Shown: positions 43,797 through 51,596, numbered from the stretch's first letter. The stretch is 64,000 bases of DNA from Rhizobium sp. TH2 (GCF_024707525.1 NZ_CP062231.1:3100001-3164000); one strand, 5' to 3'. Notes: generated by a model from the sequence alone, not told the origin. Made by a program: numbers and translations.

Positions 43797-44291
43797 GACA
43801 GGTCGGCTGAGACAAATGGGCATCGGCACGCTGCGTGCGACAAGTCGCAATTCAGGCCTGACTTAAGCAACCGGAAACAGGGCAGTGTGATGCTATGCAG
43901 CTTAACATCGCAGATGGTTTCGAGGGTTCAAAAAGGGGGCAAGAACCAGGGTGTAACAGGCATGATACGTCGATGTAACCGTAACGTACTTCCATCCCGC
44001 TACTGTTTGCGCAACGTGTGGGGCCTTAACGCAGGACGCGATCTGGCTGCCAACCACACGATGCGACGCGAAGGTGGGTCACTCAATCGTCACTCCGTTA
44101 TGGGCGTAGGCATTCGCATCCGCGGGCCGAAGTCTCAGCGATCGCACAGATTGTCCAGGAGCATCAGATGGTGATTACCCATCGCAACGGCGCCCAGGTG
44201 GACCTGCTCAACCTGCAGTGCGCGGCCTGCTCGCAGCCGGCATTGCGCATTCGTGGACGGAATGAACAGTCAATTCTTGGGAGGTATCGAA
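43797..44291. other. Intergenic region with a GTTAC-type box and possible gene remnant
   Basis: 495 bp between the SulP and DUF3300 genes. It contains the box at 43975-43991. From about 44130 to 44262 one frame (beginning near 44168, MVITHRNGAQVDLLNL then QCAACSQPALRI) has codon use like a real gene and a CxxC pair, but no family is recognised and the frame runs on into the DUF3300 gene in the wrong phase. It could be a broken gene; low support. Confidence 0.4.
43975..43991 (+). promoter_or_regulatory. GTTAC/GTAAC box (copy 7)
   Basis: GTAACCGTAACGTACTT shares the GTAACGTACTT half with the copies at 12.8 and 14.0 kb and stands about 300 bp before the DUF3300 gene start (44292), farther than the other copies. 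A GTAACAGG stretch lies 22 bp upstream. Confidence 0.68.
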
Positions 44292-45734
44292 ATGTCCTCA
44301 CGTTGGAAGCTCAATCTCGACCCATGGCGGATTATCGCCACCATTTTCATGATGACGCTCATCGCAGCGCCAACGTTTCCGGCCCGCGCGCAAACCGCGA
44401 CTGACCAACAGGCCACAGCCGAGTCCGAAGCATCCGTACTGCTCGAAGAGGACGAGCTCGAGGTTCTGGTGGCGCGCATCGCGCTCTATCCGGATGATCT
44501 CCTGGCGCTGGTCACTTCAGCGTCGCTCTATCCCGTCGATATCATCGATGCCCAGCGATACCTGGACAAGAAGAAGTCCAAGCCCTCACTGACGCCAAAG
44601 ACGAGCTGGGACGGTAGCGTGATCTCGCTGCTGAATTACCCCGATATCGTTAAGATGATGAGCGACGATCTCGACTGGACCCAGTCGCTCGGACAGGCAA
44701 TCGCCAACCAGCAGAAGGACGTGCTCGACGCCATCCAGCAACTGCGCGACGAGGCGGTGGCGAAGAACATCATCAAGACCGACGACAAGATCAAGGTCGT
44801 TTATGAAGACAGCAACGTGGTGATCCAGCCGGCAAGCCCGGAGAAGATCTATGTGCCGCAATACGAGCCGCAGATGCTCTACGAACCGGACTATGTGGCG
44901 GCCCCCATCTCCTACTACCCGGATCCCTATCCCTATTACTACTATCCTGACGCGCCCTATTTCACCGGTTTCGTGACCGGCGCGATCTGGGGCGCGGCGG
45001 TGAACTGGGGCTACAATGGCGGCATCTGGGGCGGCAATTGGGATGGCAACAAGGTCAAGATCGATTGCAACAAGTGCTTCAACAACATCAACGGCAAGGT
45101 CAACTGGAACGATGTCGACTGGAAGAACGTCGATCGCAACAACATCAAGTTCGACCGAAACGAGTTCAACCGGAACAATCACCGGGACTTCAATGACCGT
45201 CGTCGCGACAACGCCCGCAACGATGTCGCCAACCGGGCCAATTCGATCCGCAACAATGGCAACCGGGTCAACAATCGTTCCAACCGTGTGACGACCAATG
45301 ACATCCGCGCATCGAAAAACAAGGTGAACGTCAACAACAATATCAACGTCAACAACAGCCGGAACGACAACAGGAAAGTAAACGCGAACAACAATAACAA
45401 TCGCGTCAACGCCAACAACAACAACCGTAACAAGCAGAACAACGTCCGGAACAACACGTCCAACAAGGGCAAGAAGAACACTAACATCAATCGCACGAAG
45501 AAACAGAACACAGCCAACCGCCAGAACGTCAATCGCAACAAGGCCAATACGAACCGCAACGCCAGCCGTCCGGGCCAGTACAAGGACCAGCGTCGCAGGC
45601 CTTCGGCCTATGGCGATGTCCGCAGCGGCCGCAAGAGCAATTCGTACTCGAACCGCGGCCGGAATTCCATGAGTTCGCACAGGGGTGGCGGCCGCCAGCA
45701 GATCCGGCGTGGCGGCGGCGGTCGCCGGCGCTAG
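44292..45734 (+). CDS. DUF3300 secreted/envelope protein with Asn/Arg-rich tail
   Basis: 480 residues. A signal-anchor (WRIIATIFMMTLIAAPTFPA) precedes the DUF3300 domain (residues about 50-210: LVARIALYPDDLLALVTSAS, YPVDIIDAQRYL, KIYVPQYEPQMLYEP, and the YYPDPYPYYYYPDAPY aromatic run). The last 200 residues are an extreme low-complexity tail of Asn, Arg and Lys, with RGGGRQQIRRGGGGRRR at the end. ATG 44292 has GGGAGGT upstream. The tail is basic enough to bind nucleic acid or anionic polymer (inference). It pairs with the DUF2950 gene 26 bp downstream. Confidence 0.85.
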   Translation: MSSRWKLNLDPWRIIATIFMMTLIAAPTFPARAQTATDQQATAESEASVLLEEDELEVLVARIALYPDDLLALVTSASLYPVDIIDAQRYLDKKKSKPSLTPKTSWDGSVISLLNYPDIVKMMSDDLDWTQSLGQAIANQQKDVLDAIQQLRDEAVAKNIIKTDDKIKVVYEDSNVVIQPASPEKIYVPQYEPQMLYEPDYVAAPISYYPDPYPYYYYPDAPYFTGFVTGAIWGAAVNWGYNGGIWGGNWDGNKVKIDCNKCFNNINGKVNWNDVDWKNVDRNNIKFDRNEFNRNNHRDFNDRRRDNARNDVANRANSIRNNGNRVNNRSNRVTTNDIRASKNKVNVNNNINVNNSRNDNRKVNANNNNNRVNANNNNRNKQNNVRNNTSNKGKKNTNINRTKKQNTANRQNVNRNKANTNRNASRPGQYKDQRRRPSAYGDVRSGRKSNSYSNRGRNSMSSHRGGGRQQIRRGGGGRRR

Positions 45735-45760
45735 GCACGTAGCAAGATAGGAGAACGAAC

Positions 45761-46720
45761 ATGACCTCGAAAATCCTGAAGACAATCCTGCTCGCCACGG
45801 CCGTCTACGCTGTAGGTTCTGGTGGGCCTGTGACCCCTCGGGCGATCGCCGCGGAAAAGGCACCGATGATGGAGATGGTTTCGGAGGAGGCGCCGCCTTC
45901 CTTCGCCACGCCGGAGGAAGCCGTTGCCGCTTTCAAGGCGGCGGTGACGGCGAAGGACAAGGACAAGCTGGCCAATCTGCTCGGCCTCGACCCCACCAAG
46001 GCCAAGGCCTCCGACGATGCCGATGAGACGGTCGACCTCATCGCCGAAGGTGTCTCCAAGAGCCTCATCGTGCGCGATATCGATGGCGCCAAGATCCTCG
46101 TCATCGGCGAGAAGCTCTGGCCGATGCCATTCCCCCTGTCGAAAGAGGAAAACGGCAAATGGTCCTTCGACACGTTCGAGGGGCTGCAGGAGATCGTCGC
46201 GCGCAGGGTCGGCGAGAACGAACTCCAGACCATCGCCACCATGCTCGAATATGTCGATGCGCAAAATACGTACGAAGCCGAAGATCACGATGGTGACGCC
46301 GTGCGCGAATATGCCCAGAAGCTGATCTCCAGCGATGGCAACCAGGACGGTCTCTATTGGGAGACCGAACAGGGCGACATCGACGATGTCAGCCCTGGCG
46401 GCGACGCACTGGCCGACGCCGAGTTCCAGAAGGCAAAAGCCGGCGACGGATACTTTGGCTACAGATACCGGATCCTGACCGGCCAGGGCGCCAACATCGC
46501 CGGCGGCCAGTTCAACTACATCATTAACGGCAACATGATCGCCGGTTTTGGGCTTGTCGCCTGGCCGGTGAAATACGGCGAGACCGGCATCCATACATTC
46601 GTTGTCAACAAGGAAGGCATCGTCTACCAGGCTGACCTCGGCGCGGACACTGAGAAGCTGGCGAGCAATATGAAGACCTTCAATCCGGGGGATGCCTGGG
46701 AAATAGCCAAGGAGGAATAG
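45761..46720 (+). CDS. DUF2950 family secreted protein
   Basis: 319 residues with a signal peptide (MTSKILKTILLATAVYAVG...). DUF2950 features are ATPEEAVAAFKAAVTAKDKDKL, LEYVDAQNTYEAEDHDGD, LYWETEQGDIDDVSP, the GYFGYRYRILTGQGANIAGG motif and FVVNKEGIVYQADLG. Function is unknown; the family commonly follows DUF3300 genes, as here, so the two probably act together in the envelope. Ribosome site TAGGAGAAC. Confidence 0.87.
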   Translation: MTSKILKTILLATAVYAVGSGGPVTPRAIAAEKAPMMEMVSEEAPPSFATPEEAVAAFKAAVTAKDKDKLANLLGLDPTKAKASDDADETVDLIAEGVSKSLIVRDIDGAKILVIGEKLWPMPFPLSKEENGKWSFDTFEGLQEIVARRVGENELQTIATMLEYVDAQNTYEAEDHDGDAVREYAQKLISSDGNQDGLYWETEQGDIDDVSPGGDALADAEFQKAKAGDGYFGYRYRILTGQGANIAGGQFNYIINGNMIAGFGLVAWPVKYGETGIHTFVVNKEGIVYQADLGADTEKLASNMKTFNPGDAWEIAKEE

Positions 46721-46809
46721 CGGCCGTGGTTATCTGACGTCCGGCATCTCGAACCTGGTGACAAACAAGCTGTCCACACAGGCCACGAACGGCCAATACG
46801 TTGTGCCGT

Positions 46810-48024
46810 TCAAGAACCGCGTCGGCTTGCGGCGGGTTTGCTTGCCAGAACAATGGCAAGAAATGCGAGGATTCCAAGTGCACCCAGTCCGGCGTTGATG
46901 GCGAGCGTTCCGCCCATTCCAATGCCGGACACGAGGAACGAGAAGGTAAAAGGCGCCGCCGCGCCTGCGATCAACCTGACCGCCGCCATCCGGCCCGTCA
47001 GCGCGCCATAGCCTTCGGAACCGAACAGCCAGAGCGGTAGCGACCCTTGCGCGATGCTGTTGATGCCCGAGCCCAATCCCAGCATCAGCGCGAACGCCAC
47101 GGCACCTGGAAACCAGGTTCCGGATAGCTGCAATACGACGACCGCGCCGACGATCAGCACCGCCGACAGCAGCGCCAACGCTGGCGGCATAAGGCTGCTG
47201 CCGAACAGCATGTTGATGAGGCGGCTGGCGACCTGCGCCGGGCCGAACAGCGCCCCGACCATTACTGCCGTGGCTCCGAAGCCAATGGAGGTAAGCATGG
47301 GCACCATATGCACCAGAACCGCCGACAGCGTGAACCCCTGCAGCGCGAAGGCGGCCGCAACCAGGTAAAAGCCGCGCCGCCGCTGTGCCGGCGCCAGGGC
47401 ACCGATAACCGGAGCCGGCGCAAGGGCCGGATCGACGTTCCGCGCGGCGTGGCGATGGCGTGTCATCCAGGCATGCAGCGGCAGGCAAAGCGCGAGGTTC
47501 AAGCCGGCATAGATGAGATAGATTTCCCGCCAGCTGAAATAGGCATGCAGGCCCGTGGTAATCGGCCAGAACAGCGTCGAAGCAAACCCCGCAAGCAGGG
47601 TCAGGTAAGTGATGCTGCGGGCAGCCGAGCGCGGGCGAATCTCCACCAGGGCTGCAAAAGCGGCCTGATATTGGACCATGCCAGAGGCGATCTCGAGCAG
47701 GACGAGGCCCAGGGTAAAGACGATCATGGACGGCGACCAGGCGCACAAGGCGAGCGTCAGCGCCGCGATCGCCGAGCCGATCGCCATCAGCGTGGCGGCG
47801 CCGAAACGGTCCATCCAGCGGCCGAGCCAGGGAGCGGCGATACCACCCACCAGCAGCGACGCCGAGAATACGGCAAACACATGCTCGAGCGACCAACCAA
47901 GATCGCGCGCCATATCAGGCGCCAGGATGCTGAAACTGTAGTAGAGGGTGCCGTAGCCAATGATCTGGGTCAGGCCCAGGGCCAAGACCACCGCGACCGG
48001 AACGCCGTCATGCTGCTCACGCAA
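46810..48024 (-). CDS. MFS transporter of the arsenic locus (possibly ArsK-like)
   Basis: 404 residues with 12 hydrophobic segments (VVLALGLTQIIGYGTLYYSF, APWLGRWMDRFGAATLMAIG, ALLSAVLIVGAVVVLQLSG). It is the last gene of the minus-strand ars operon, beginning with TTG at 48024 and overlapping the arsenate reductase stop by 8 bp, so it is translationally coupled. MFS permeases in rhizobial ars loci (ArsK type) export trivalent arsenicals or antimonite. That role is inferred from position; the sequence only says MFS. Confidence 0.8.
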   Translation of the reverse strand: MREQHDGVPVAVVLALGLTQIIGYGTLYYSFSILAPDMARDLGWSLEHVFAVFSASLLVGGIAAPWLGRWMDRFGAATLMAIGSAIAALTLALCAWSPSMIVFTLGLVLLEIASGMVQYQAAFAALVEIRPRSAARSITYLTLLAGFASTLFWPITTGLHAYFSWREIYLIYAGLNLALCLPLHAWMTRHRHAARNVDPALAPAPVIGALAPAQRRRGFYLVAAAFALQGFTLSAVLVHMVPMLTSIGFGATAVMVGALFGPAQVASRLINMLFGSSLMPPALALLSAVLIVGAVVVLQLSGTWFPGAVAFALMLGLGSGINSIAQGSLPLWLFGSEGYGALTGRMAAVRLIAGAAAPFTFSFLVSGIGMGGTLAINAGLGALGILAFLAIVLASKPAASRRGS

Positions 48025-48451
48025 TACGCCGGCCCTGATCGTCGAGCACCCGCTCGCCGTCTTCTTTCACAAAGCCTCTGGTGAAGGCATCGGCCGGCAG
48101 GATGTCCAGAACGAGTTCGGAGGGCCGCGCCAGACGCGTGCCCATGGGTGTCACAACGAATGGCCGGTTGATCAGAACGGGATGCTTGAGCATCGCATCG
48201 AGCAACTGCGCATCGGTCAGGTTCGGATTATCGAGACCGAGCTCGGCGTAAGGCGTGCCTTTTTCTCGGATGGCCTCGCGCACGGTCAGGCCGGCGGCGG
48301 CAATGATCGTCACCAGTTGCCCACGGGTGGGCGGCGCCCGAAGGTATTCGATGACGTCAGGATCGAGGCCGGCATGACGGATCAACGCCAGGGTGTTGCG
48401 GGACGTGCCGCAGTCTGGATTGTGGTAGATGGTGACGGGGAAGTCTATCAT
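48017..48451 (-). CDS. arsC: Arsenate reductase, glutaredoxin-dependent (ArsC)
   Basis: 144 residues. The ArsC/Spx thioredoxin fold has the catalytic cysteine at residue 14 in YHNPDCGTSRNTLALI. GTPYAELGLDNPNLTD, LINRPFVVTPMGTRLARP (arginines that bind arsenate) and the C-terminal FVKEDGERVLDD tail follow. It reduces As(V) to As(III) with glutaredoxin/GSH. ATG 48451 overlaps the end of the aquaglyceroporin gene by 4 bp. It is one of two unrelated arsenate reductases in this operon. Confidence 0.92.
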   Translation of the reverse strand: MIDFPVTIYHNPDCGTSRNTLALIRHAGLDPDVIEYLRAPPTRGQLVTIIAAAGLTVREAIREKGTPYAELGLDNPNLTDAQLLDAMLKHPVLINRPFVVTPMGTRLARPSELVLDILPADAFTRGFVKEDGERVLDDQGRRIA

Positions 48452-49137
48452 GGCGTGTGTTCCACAGGTTGAACCGAAGGCGATTCCGCAAGAAGCCAGC
48501 CGGCGAGCGCCATCGCCAGCAACGCACCGACACTTTCGGCGACGATGAAGCCCGGCACGTCGAGCGGCCGGATGCCCGCGAACGTATCGGAAAGCGAGCG
48601 CGCGATGGCAACGGCGGGATTGGCGAAAGAGGTGGAGGCAGTGAACCAGTAGGCGGCCGTGATATAGAGCCCCACCAGCCAGGGAATGGCCTCCCCACGC
48701 ATCTTGAGGCCGAGCAGGATGGTAAGCAGCAGGCCGAAGGTGGCGATCGCTTCCGCGAGCCACTGCCCCAAGCCGGTACGCACCGTCGTGGCGACCTGAA
48801 GCAGCGGCAGATCGAACATCGCATGCGCGATGAGAGTGCCGGCGACTCCGCCGAGGATTTGCATGGCGATGTAGGCGCCGGCGTCGGCGACGGTCAGCTG
48901 GCGCCGCAGCGCAAACACCAGTGAGACGACGGGATTGAAATGGGCACCCGAAATCGGCCCAAGCAGCGTGATCAACACCACGAGCATCGCGCCGGTGGGG
49001 ATGGTGTTCCCCAGCAGGGAGACGGCTGTGTCGTCGGAGAGCCGATCGGCCATGATGCCCGATCCCACCACAGTGGCGACAAGCATGCCCGTGCCTAGCC
49101 CTTCCGCGATGAGCCGACGCGACCGATCGTAAGTCAT
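48448..49137 (-). CDS. aqpS: Aquaglyceroporin (AqpS-like MIP channel)
   Basis: 229 residues, six transmembrane segments and two half-helices. The first pore motif is HFNPVVSLVF (NPV rather than NPA) and the second FANPAVAIARSLSDTF. In rhizobial ars operons AqpS replaces a pump: arsenite made by the reductase leaves through the channel by diffusion. The gene overlaps both neighbours (acetyltransferase upstream, arsC downstream) by 4 bp. Confidence 0.87.
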   Translation of the reverse strand: MTYDRSRRLIAEGLGTGMLVATVVGSGIMADRLSDDTAVSLLGNTIPTGAMLVVLITLLGPISGAHFNPVVSLVFALRRQLTVADAGAYIAMQILGGVAGTLIAHAMFDLPLLQVATTVRTGLGQWLAEAIATFGLLLTILLGLKMRGEAIPWLVGLYITAAYWFTASTSFANPAVAIARSLSDTFAGIRPLDVPGFIVAESVGALLAMALAGWLLAESPSVQPVEHTP

Positions 49138-49577
49138 GCCGACAGCTCCCGGTGCAGCAGCACGGCCGAGGCGGGGCAGAGGCTTGCAGCCTGGCGGGTT
49201 GCCAGGATCGTGGCCGGTGCCACTGCGCGGTCGATACGGGCAAAGCCGAGCCGCTCGAAGAAAGACGCAGCCGAGAGGGTCAGCAAGTACGCTTCGCAGG
49301 CGCCGGCAGCGCGCGCTTTGCCAAGCAACAGATCCACAGCGATACCTCCGAGGCCCCGCCCTCTCCGCTCCGGATCAATCACCATGGAGCGCAACAAGGC
49401 GTGCTCGCCATGAAGCTCAAATCCGCCATAGCCTACGGTCTCCGGCCCGTCCGTTATCCGGAAGAATGTACGACCTGCCTCGGCCAGGTCATCGGTGGGC
49501 AGGCCTTCCTCCATCAGCGCCGCGTGGAAATCCGGCTCGACGCCGGTCATTGGTTCGACCCGGAGCGTCGTCGTCAT
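49134..49577 (-). CDS. GNAT acetyltransferase, ArsN-like
   Basis: 147 residues. The GNAT acetyl-CoA motif is LLRSMVIDPERRGRGLGGIAV with C-terminal AYLLTLSAASFFERLGFARI. Such proteins in ars operons (ArsN group) acetylate amino groups of organoarsenicals such as arsinothricin-like compounds; here that is an inference from location and similarity. ATG 49577 has GAGGTGG upstream. It shares one base with the stop of the upstream reductase gene (TGATG). Confidence 0.82.
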   Translation of the reverse strand: MTTTLRVEPMTGVEPDFHAALMEEGLPTDDLAEAGRTFFRITDGPETVGYGGFELHGEHALLRSMVIDPERRGRGLGGIAVDLLLGKARAAGACEAYLLTLSAASFFERLGFARIDRAVAPATILATRQAASLCPASAVLLHRELSA

Positions 49578-50107
49578 CAGGCCACCTCGGCGTCGGGGCG
49601 TGTCGCGCCTTCCATGCGGCCGATCTCGCGGAGCTTGGCTTGGAGCGCCAGCTTGTCGATCGACGCCATGGGCAGGCTGGTGAAGACCATGATACGATTT
49701 TTCAGGAAGCGGGCGGCTTGTGAGAAAGCCTGCATTTTCTCGAAATCCGGGCCTTCGACGGCAGCCGGGTCCGCGACACCCCAATGGGCGGTCATCGGAT
49801 GACCGAGCCAGACTGGGCAGGCCTCGCCGGCCGCGTTGTCGCAGACAGTGAAGATGAAGTCCATTTCCGGGGCGCCGGCTTCACCAAACTCATCCCAGCT
49901 TTTTGAGCGGAATCCAGTCACGGGGTAGCCCAGTGCCTCAAGCGTCGCCAGAGCCATCGGATGCACGGCGCCCTTGGGCTGGCTGCCGGCCGAAAAAGCA
50001 CGAAAGCGCCCCTTCCCTTCGGTGGTCAGGATGGCTTCCGCCAGGATAGAGCGGGCGGAATTGCCGGTGCAGAGAAAGAGCACGTTGTAAACACGATCGG
50101 CTGTCAT
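49577..50107 (-). CDS. Arsenate reductase, low-molecular-weight-phosphatase type
   Basis: 176 residues. The phosphatase loop CTGNSARS (Cys13, CX5R) lies in VLFLCTGNSARSILAEAIL. The second redox segment FTVCDNAAGEACPVW supplies two further cysteines, as in thioredoxin-coupled ArsC, and a conserved DP follows (VADPAAVEG). It reduces arsenate with thioredoxin or mycothiol-type reductant. ATG 50107 overlaps the arsR gene by 4 bp. It is a non-homologous companion of the glutaredoxin-type arsC in the same operon. Confidence 0.9.
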   Translation of the reverse strand: MTADRVYNVLFLCTGNSARSILAEAILTTEGKGRFRAFSAGSQPKGAVHPMALATLEALGYPVTGFRSKSWDEFGEAGAPEMDFIFTVCDNAAGEACPVWLGHPMTAHWGVADPAAVEGPDFEKMQAFSQAARFLKNRIMVFTSLPMASIDKLALQAKLREIGRMEGATRPDAEVA

Positions 50108-50460
50108 TGGATCTGTCCCTTGGCAGAGGGTGAGCAACAGGCGGCGACTTCGCGGGCCGGCGCGCAGATTTCGGGATTTCCGGCGCAGCAGTCCTCCATC
50201 AGGAAGCGAACCAAAGCGCCCAGAGCTTCGTAGCTCGCGGTGTAGACAATCGAGCGGGATTCCCGCTGTTGGCTGATTAGGCCGGCCCGTTCCAGTTCCT
50301 TCAGATGAAAGGAGACATTGGAGGGCGACACCTCCATTTTCTCGGCGATCGCGCCAGCCGCCATGCCGTCCGGTCCCGCGACCACCAAAGTGCGGATGAT
50401 CCGCAGCCGGGTTTCCTGAGAAAGTGCCCCAAAGGACATGAGGGCTTGACGCTCGTCCAT
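50104..50460 (-). CDS. arsR: ArsR family arsenic-responsive repressor
   Basis: 118 residues. Winged helix with AAGAIAEKMEVSPSNVSFHLKEL-type recognition helix (key part SPSNVSFHLKELERAGLI). The C-terminus has EDCCAGNPEIC and VAACCSPSAKG, i.e. a Cys-Cys...Cys cluster like the C-terminal As(III) sites of some ArsRs rather than the classical helix-alpha3 CVC site. It opens the minus-strand operon. The operator TTCAA-n6-TTGAA lies immediately upstream. Confidence 0.9.
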   Translation of the reverse strand: MDERQALMSFGALSQETRLRIIRTLVVAGPDGMAAGAIAEKMEVSPSNVSFHLKELERAGLISQQRESRSIVYTASYEALGALVRFLMEDCCAGNPEICAPAREVAACCSPSAKGQIQ

Positions 50461-50462
50461 AT

Positions 50463-50478
50463 TTCAATAATCCTTGAA
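50463..50478. promoter_or_regulatory. ArsR operator (inverted repeat)
   Basis: TTCAATAATCCTTGAA is a perfect TTCAA-n6-TTGAA palindrome, 3 bp upstream of the arsR start and 25 bp before the divergent DUF6428 gene. A third TTGAA-like half (GTTGAAAC) follows at 50481. Such a site can repress both directions. Confidence 0.68.
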
Positions 50479-50502
50479 GTGTTGAAACAAGGAATAGCGC
50501 AC

Positions 50503-51036
50503 ATGAACGCGATAGACAATACCCAATTTACCTTCACCGACATCACGCTCGGCACCCTGCTGGACGCCCTTGCAGGCCAGCCCCAGCTACCGCTCATTTT
50601 CCACTATGACGGCGAGCCGATACGCGGCGGCTATCACATCACCGAAGTGAAAGCCGGCGCGTTTTCCGCCCTCGATTGCGGCGCCAACCCCGAGGCCTGG
50701 TCGGAAATCTTCATCCAGCTGTGGGACATCGACGAAGACGAACGCACCCACATGAAATCAGGCAAGTTCGCGGCGATCGTGCGCAAGGTCTCCGAGCACG
50801 TCGCCCTGGACAGCACCGCCAAGCTCACGTTCGAGGTCAGTGACGGCGTCCGGCCGATGCAGCTTTATTGCGCCGGCACCCCTGCCCTGCGCGATGGCGC
50901 ATTGCATGTCGACCTGATGCCCCGCCCTGCCAGCTGCAAGCCGCGCGACCGTTGGCTCGCCGGCCAGGTTGAAACAGTGCCGGCCGCGTGCTGCGCACCC
51001 TCCGCCGAGGGATCGTCGGGCAAATGCTGCGGTTGA
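50503..51036 (+). CDS. DUF6428 family protein, ars-associated
   Basis: 177 residues. The N-terminal part (FTDITLGTLLDALAGQPQLP, PIRGGYHITEVKAGAFSALDCG, WSEIFIQLWD) matches the small DUF6428 family, which I recall as an ArsR neighbour; its function is unknown. The C-terminus PAACCAPSAEG ... GKCCG carries two Cys-Cys pairs, nearly identical to the ArsR tail. ATG 50503 has CAAGGAATAG upstream and starts 42 bp from arsR on the opposite strand. A role in binding or delivering arsenite is inferred. Confidence 0.78.
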   Translation: MNAIDNTQFTFTDITLGTLLDALAGQPQLPLIFHYDGEPIRGGYHITEVKAGAFSALDCGANPEAWSEIFIQLWDIDEDERTHMKSGKFAAIVRKVSEHVALDSTAKLTFEVSDGVRPMQLYCAGTPALRDGALHVDLMPRPASCKPRDRWLAGQVETVPAACCAPSAEGSSGKCCG

Positions 51037-51080
51037 CATGATTCCATGGTATCTGCCTTTGAATCATCGACGGGCCGACC

Positions 51081-51596
51081 ATGGACATAGAGATTTTCGA
51101 CGCCGAGCGTGCTGCCCGGCATCTGGAGCGCTTCGCCGACATCCTGCGGAACGCGGTCCATGGCGGCGCCCTGGTCGACTACATCCTGCCGTTCGAGCTT
51201 GAGACCGCTCGCGCCTATTGGCGCGGCGTCATCCAATCCGTTGCCGATGGCGAACGGGTCCTGATCTGCGCGCTGGTCGGCGGCGACCTCGCCGGCACGG
51301 TCCAGCTCTATCTGTCGCCCGAGCCGAACGCACGGCACCGTGCCGAGATCTACAAGCTGCTGGTACATCCAGCGCATCAACGCCAGGGCCTTGGTGAGGC
51401 GCTGATGCGCGCGGCCGAAAAGGAAGCCAGGCGCCACGCTCGCACGGTACTGCTGCTCGATACCGCGCAGGGCAGCACCAGCGAGCGTATTTATCGCCGC
51501 TTGGGCTGGCAGGAGGTCGGCGTCGTGCCTCGGCACTTCGTCGATCCACACGGCGAGCCGCGAAGCTCGGTCTACATGATGCGTTTCCTGGATTGA
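51081..51596 (+). CDS. GNAT family N-acetyltransferase
   Basis: 171 residues. The acetyl-CoA motif is IYKLLVHPAHQRQGLGEALM followed by ARRHARTVLLLDTAQGSTSE and RIYRRLGWQEVG. It lies 44 bp after the DUF6428 gene in the same direction, so it may be part of the arsenic-induced divergent transcript. The substrate is unknown; it is not closely similar to the ArsN-like enzyme in the opposite operon. Confidence 0.85.
   Translation: MDIEIFDAERAARHLERFADILRNAVHGGALVDYILPFELETARAYWRGVIQSVADGERVLICALVGGDLAGTVQLYLSPEPNARHRAEIYKLLVHPAHQRQGLGEALMRAAEKEARRHARTVLLLDTAQGSTSERIYRRLGWQEVGVVPRHFVDPHGEPRSSVYMMRFLD

Noticed and set aside
43887..44174. 95-codon frame covering the box at 43975
   Set aside because: Runs through the regulatory element, no ribosome site, no codon bias in its first half.
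45300..45560. Possible tandem repeat or CRISPR-like array in AAC-rich DNA
   Set aside because: The periodicity is codon-level (AAC/AAT/CGC), with no constant spacer or repeat unit; it is the low-complexity protein tail.
45016..45583. Ser/Thr-rich plus frame and Leu-rich minus frame inside the DUF3300 tail
   Set aside because: Out-of-phase readings of an Asn/Arg codon repeat.
44586..45863. 425-codon hydrophobic minus-strand frame opposite DUF3300
   Set aside because: The Val/Ile-rich translation is simply the complement of Asn and Asp codons in the repetitive tail; not a membrane protein gene.
46730..47896. 388-codon minus frame overlapping the ars MFS gene
   Set aside because: Translation is Arg/Cys-rich and lacks membrane segments; the other frame (46810-48024) is a typical MFS protein.
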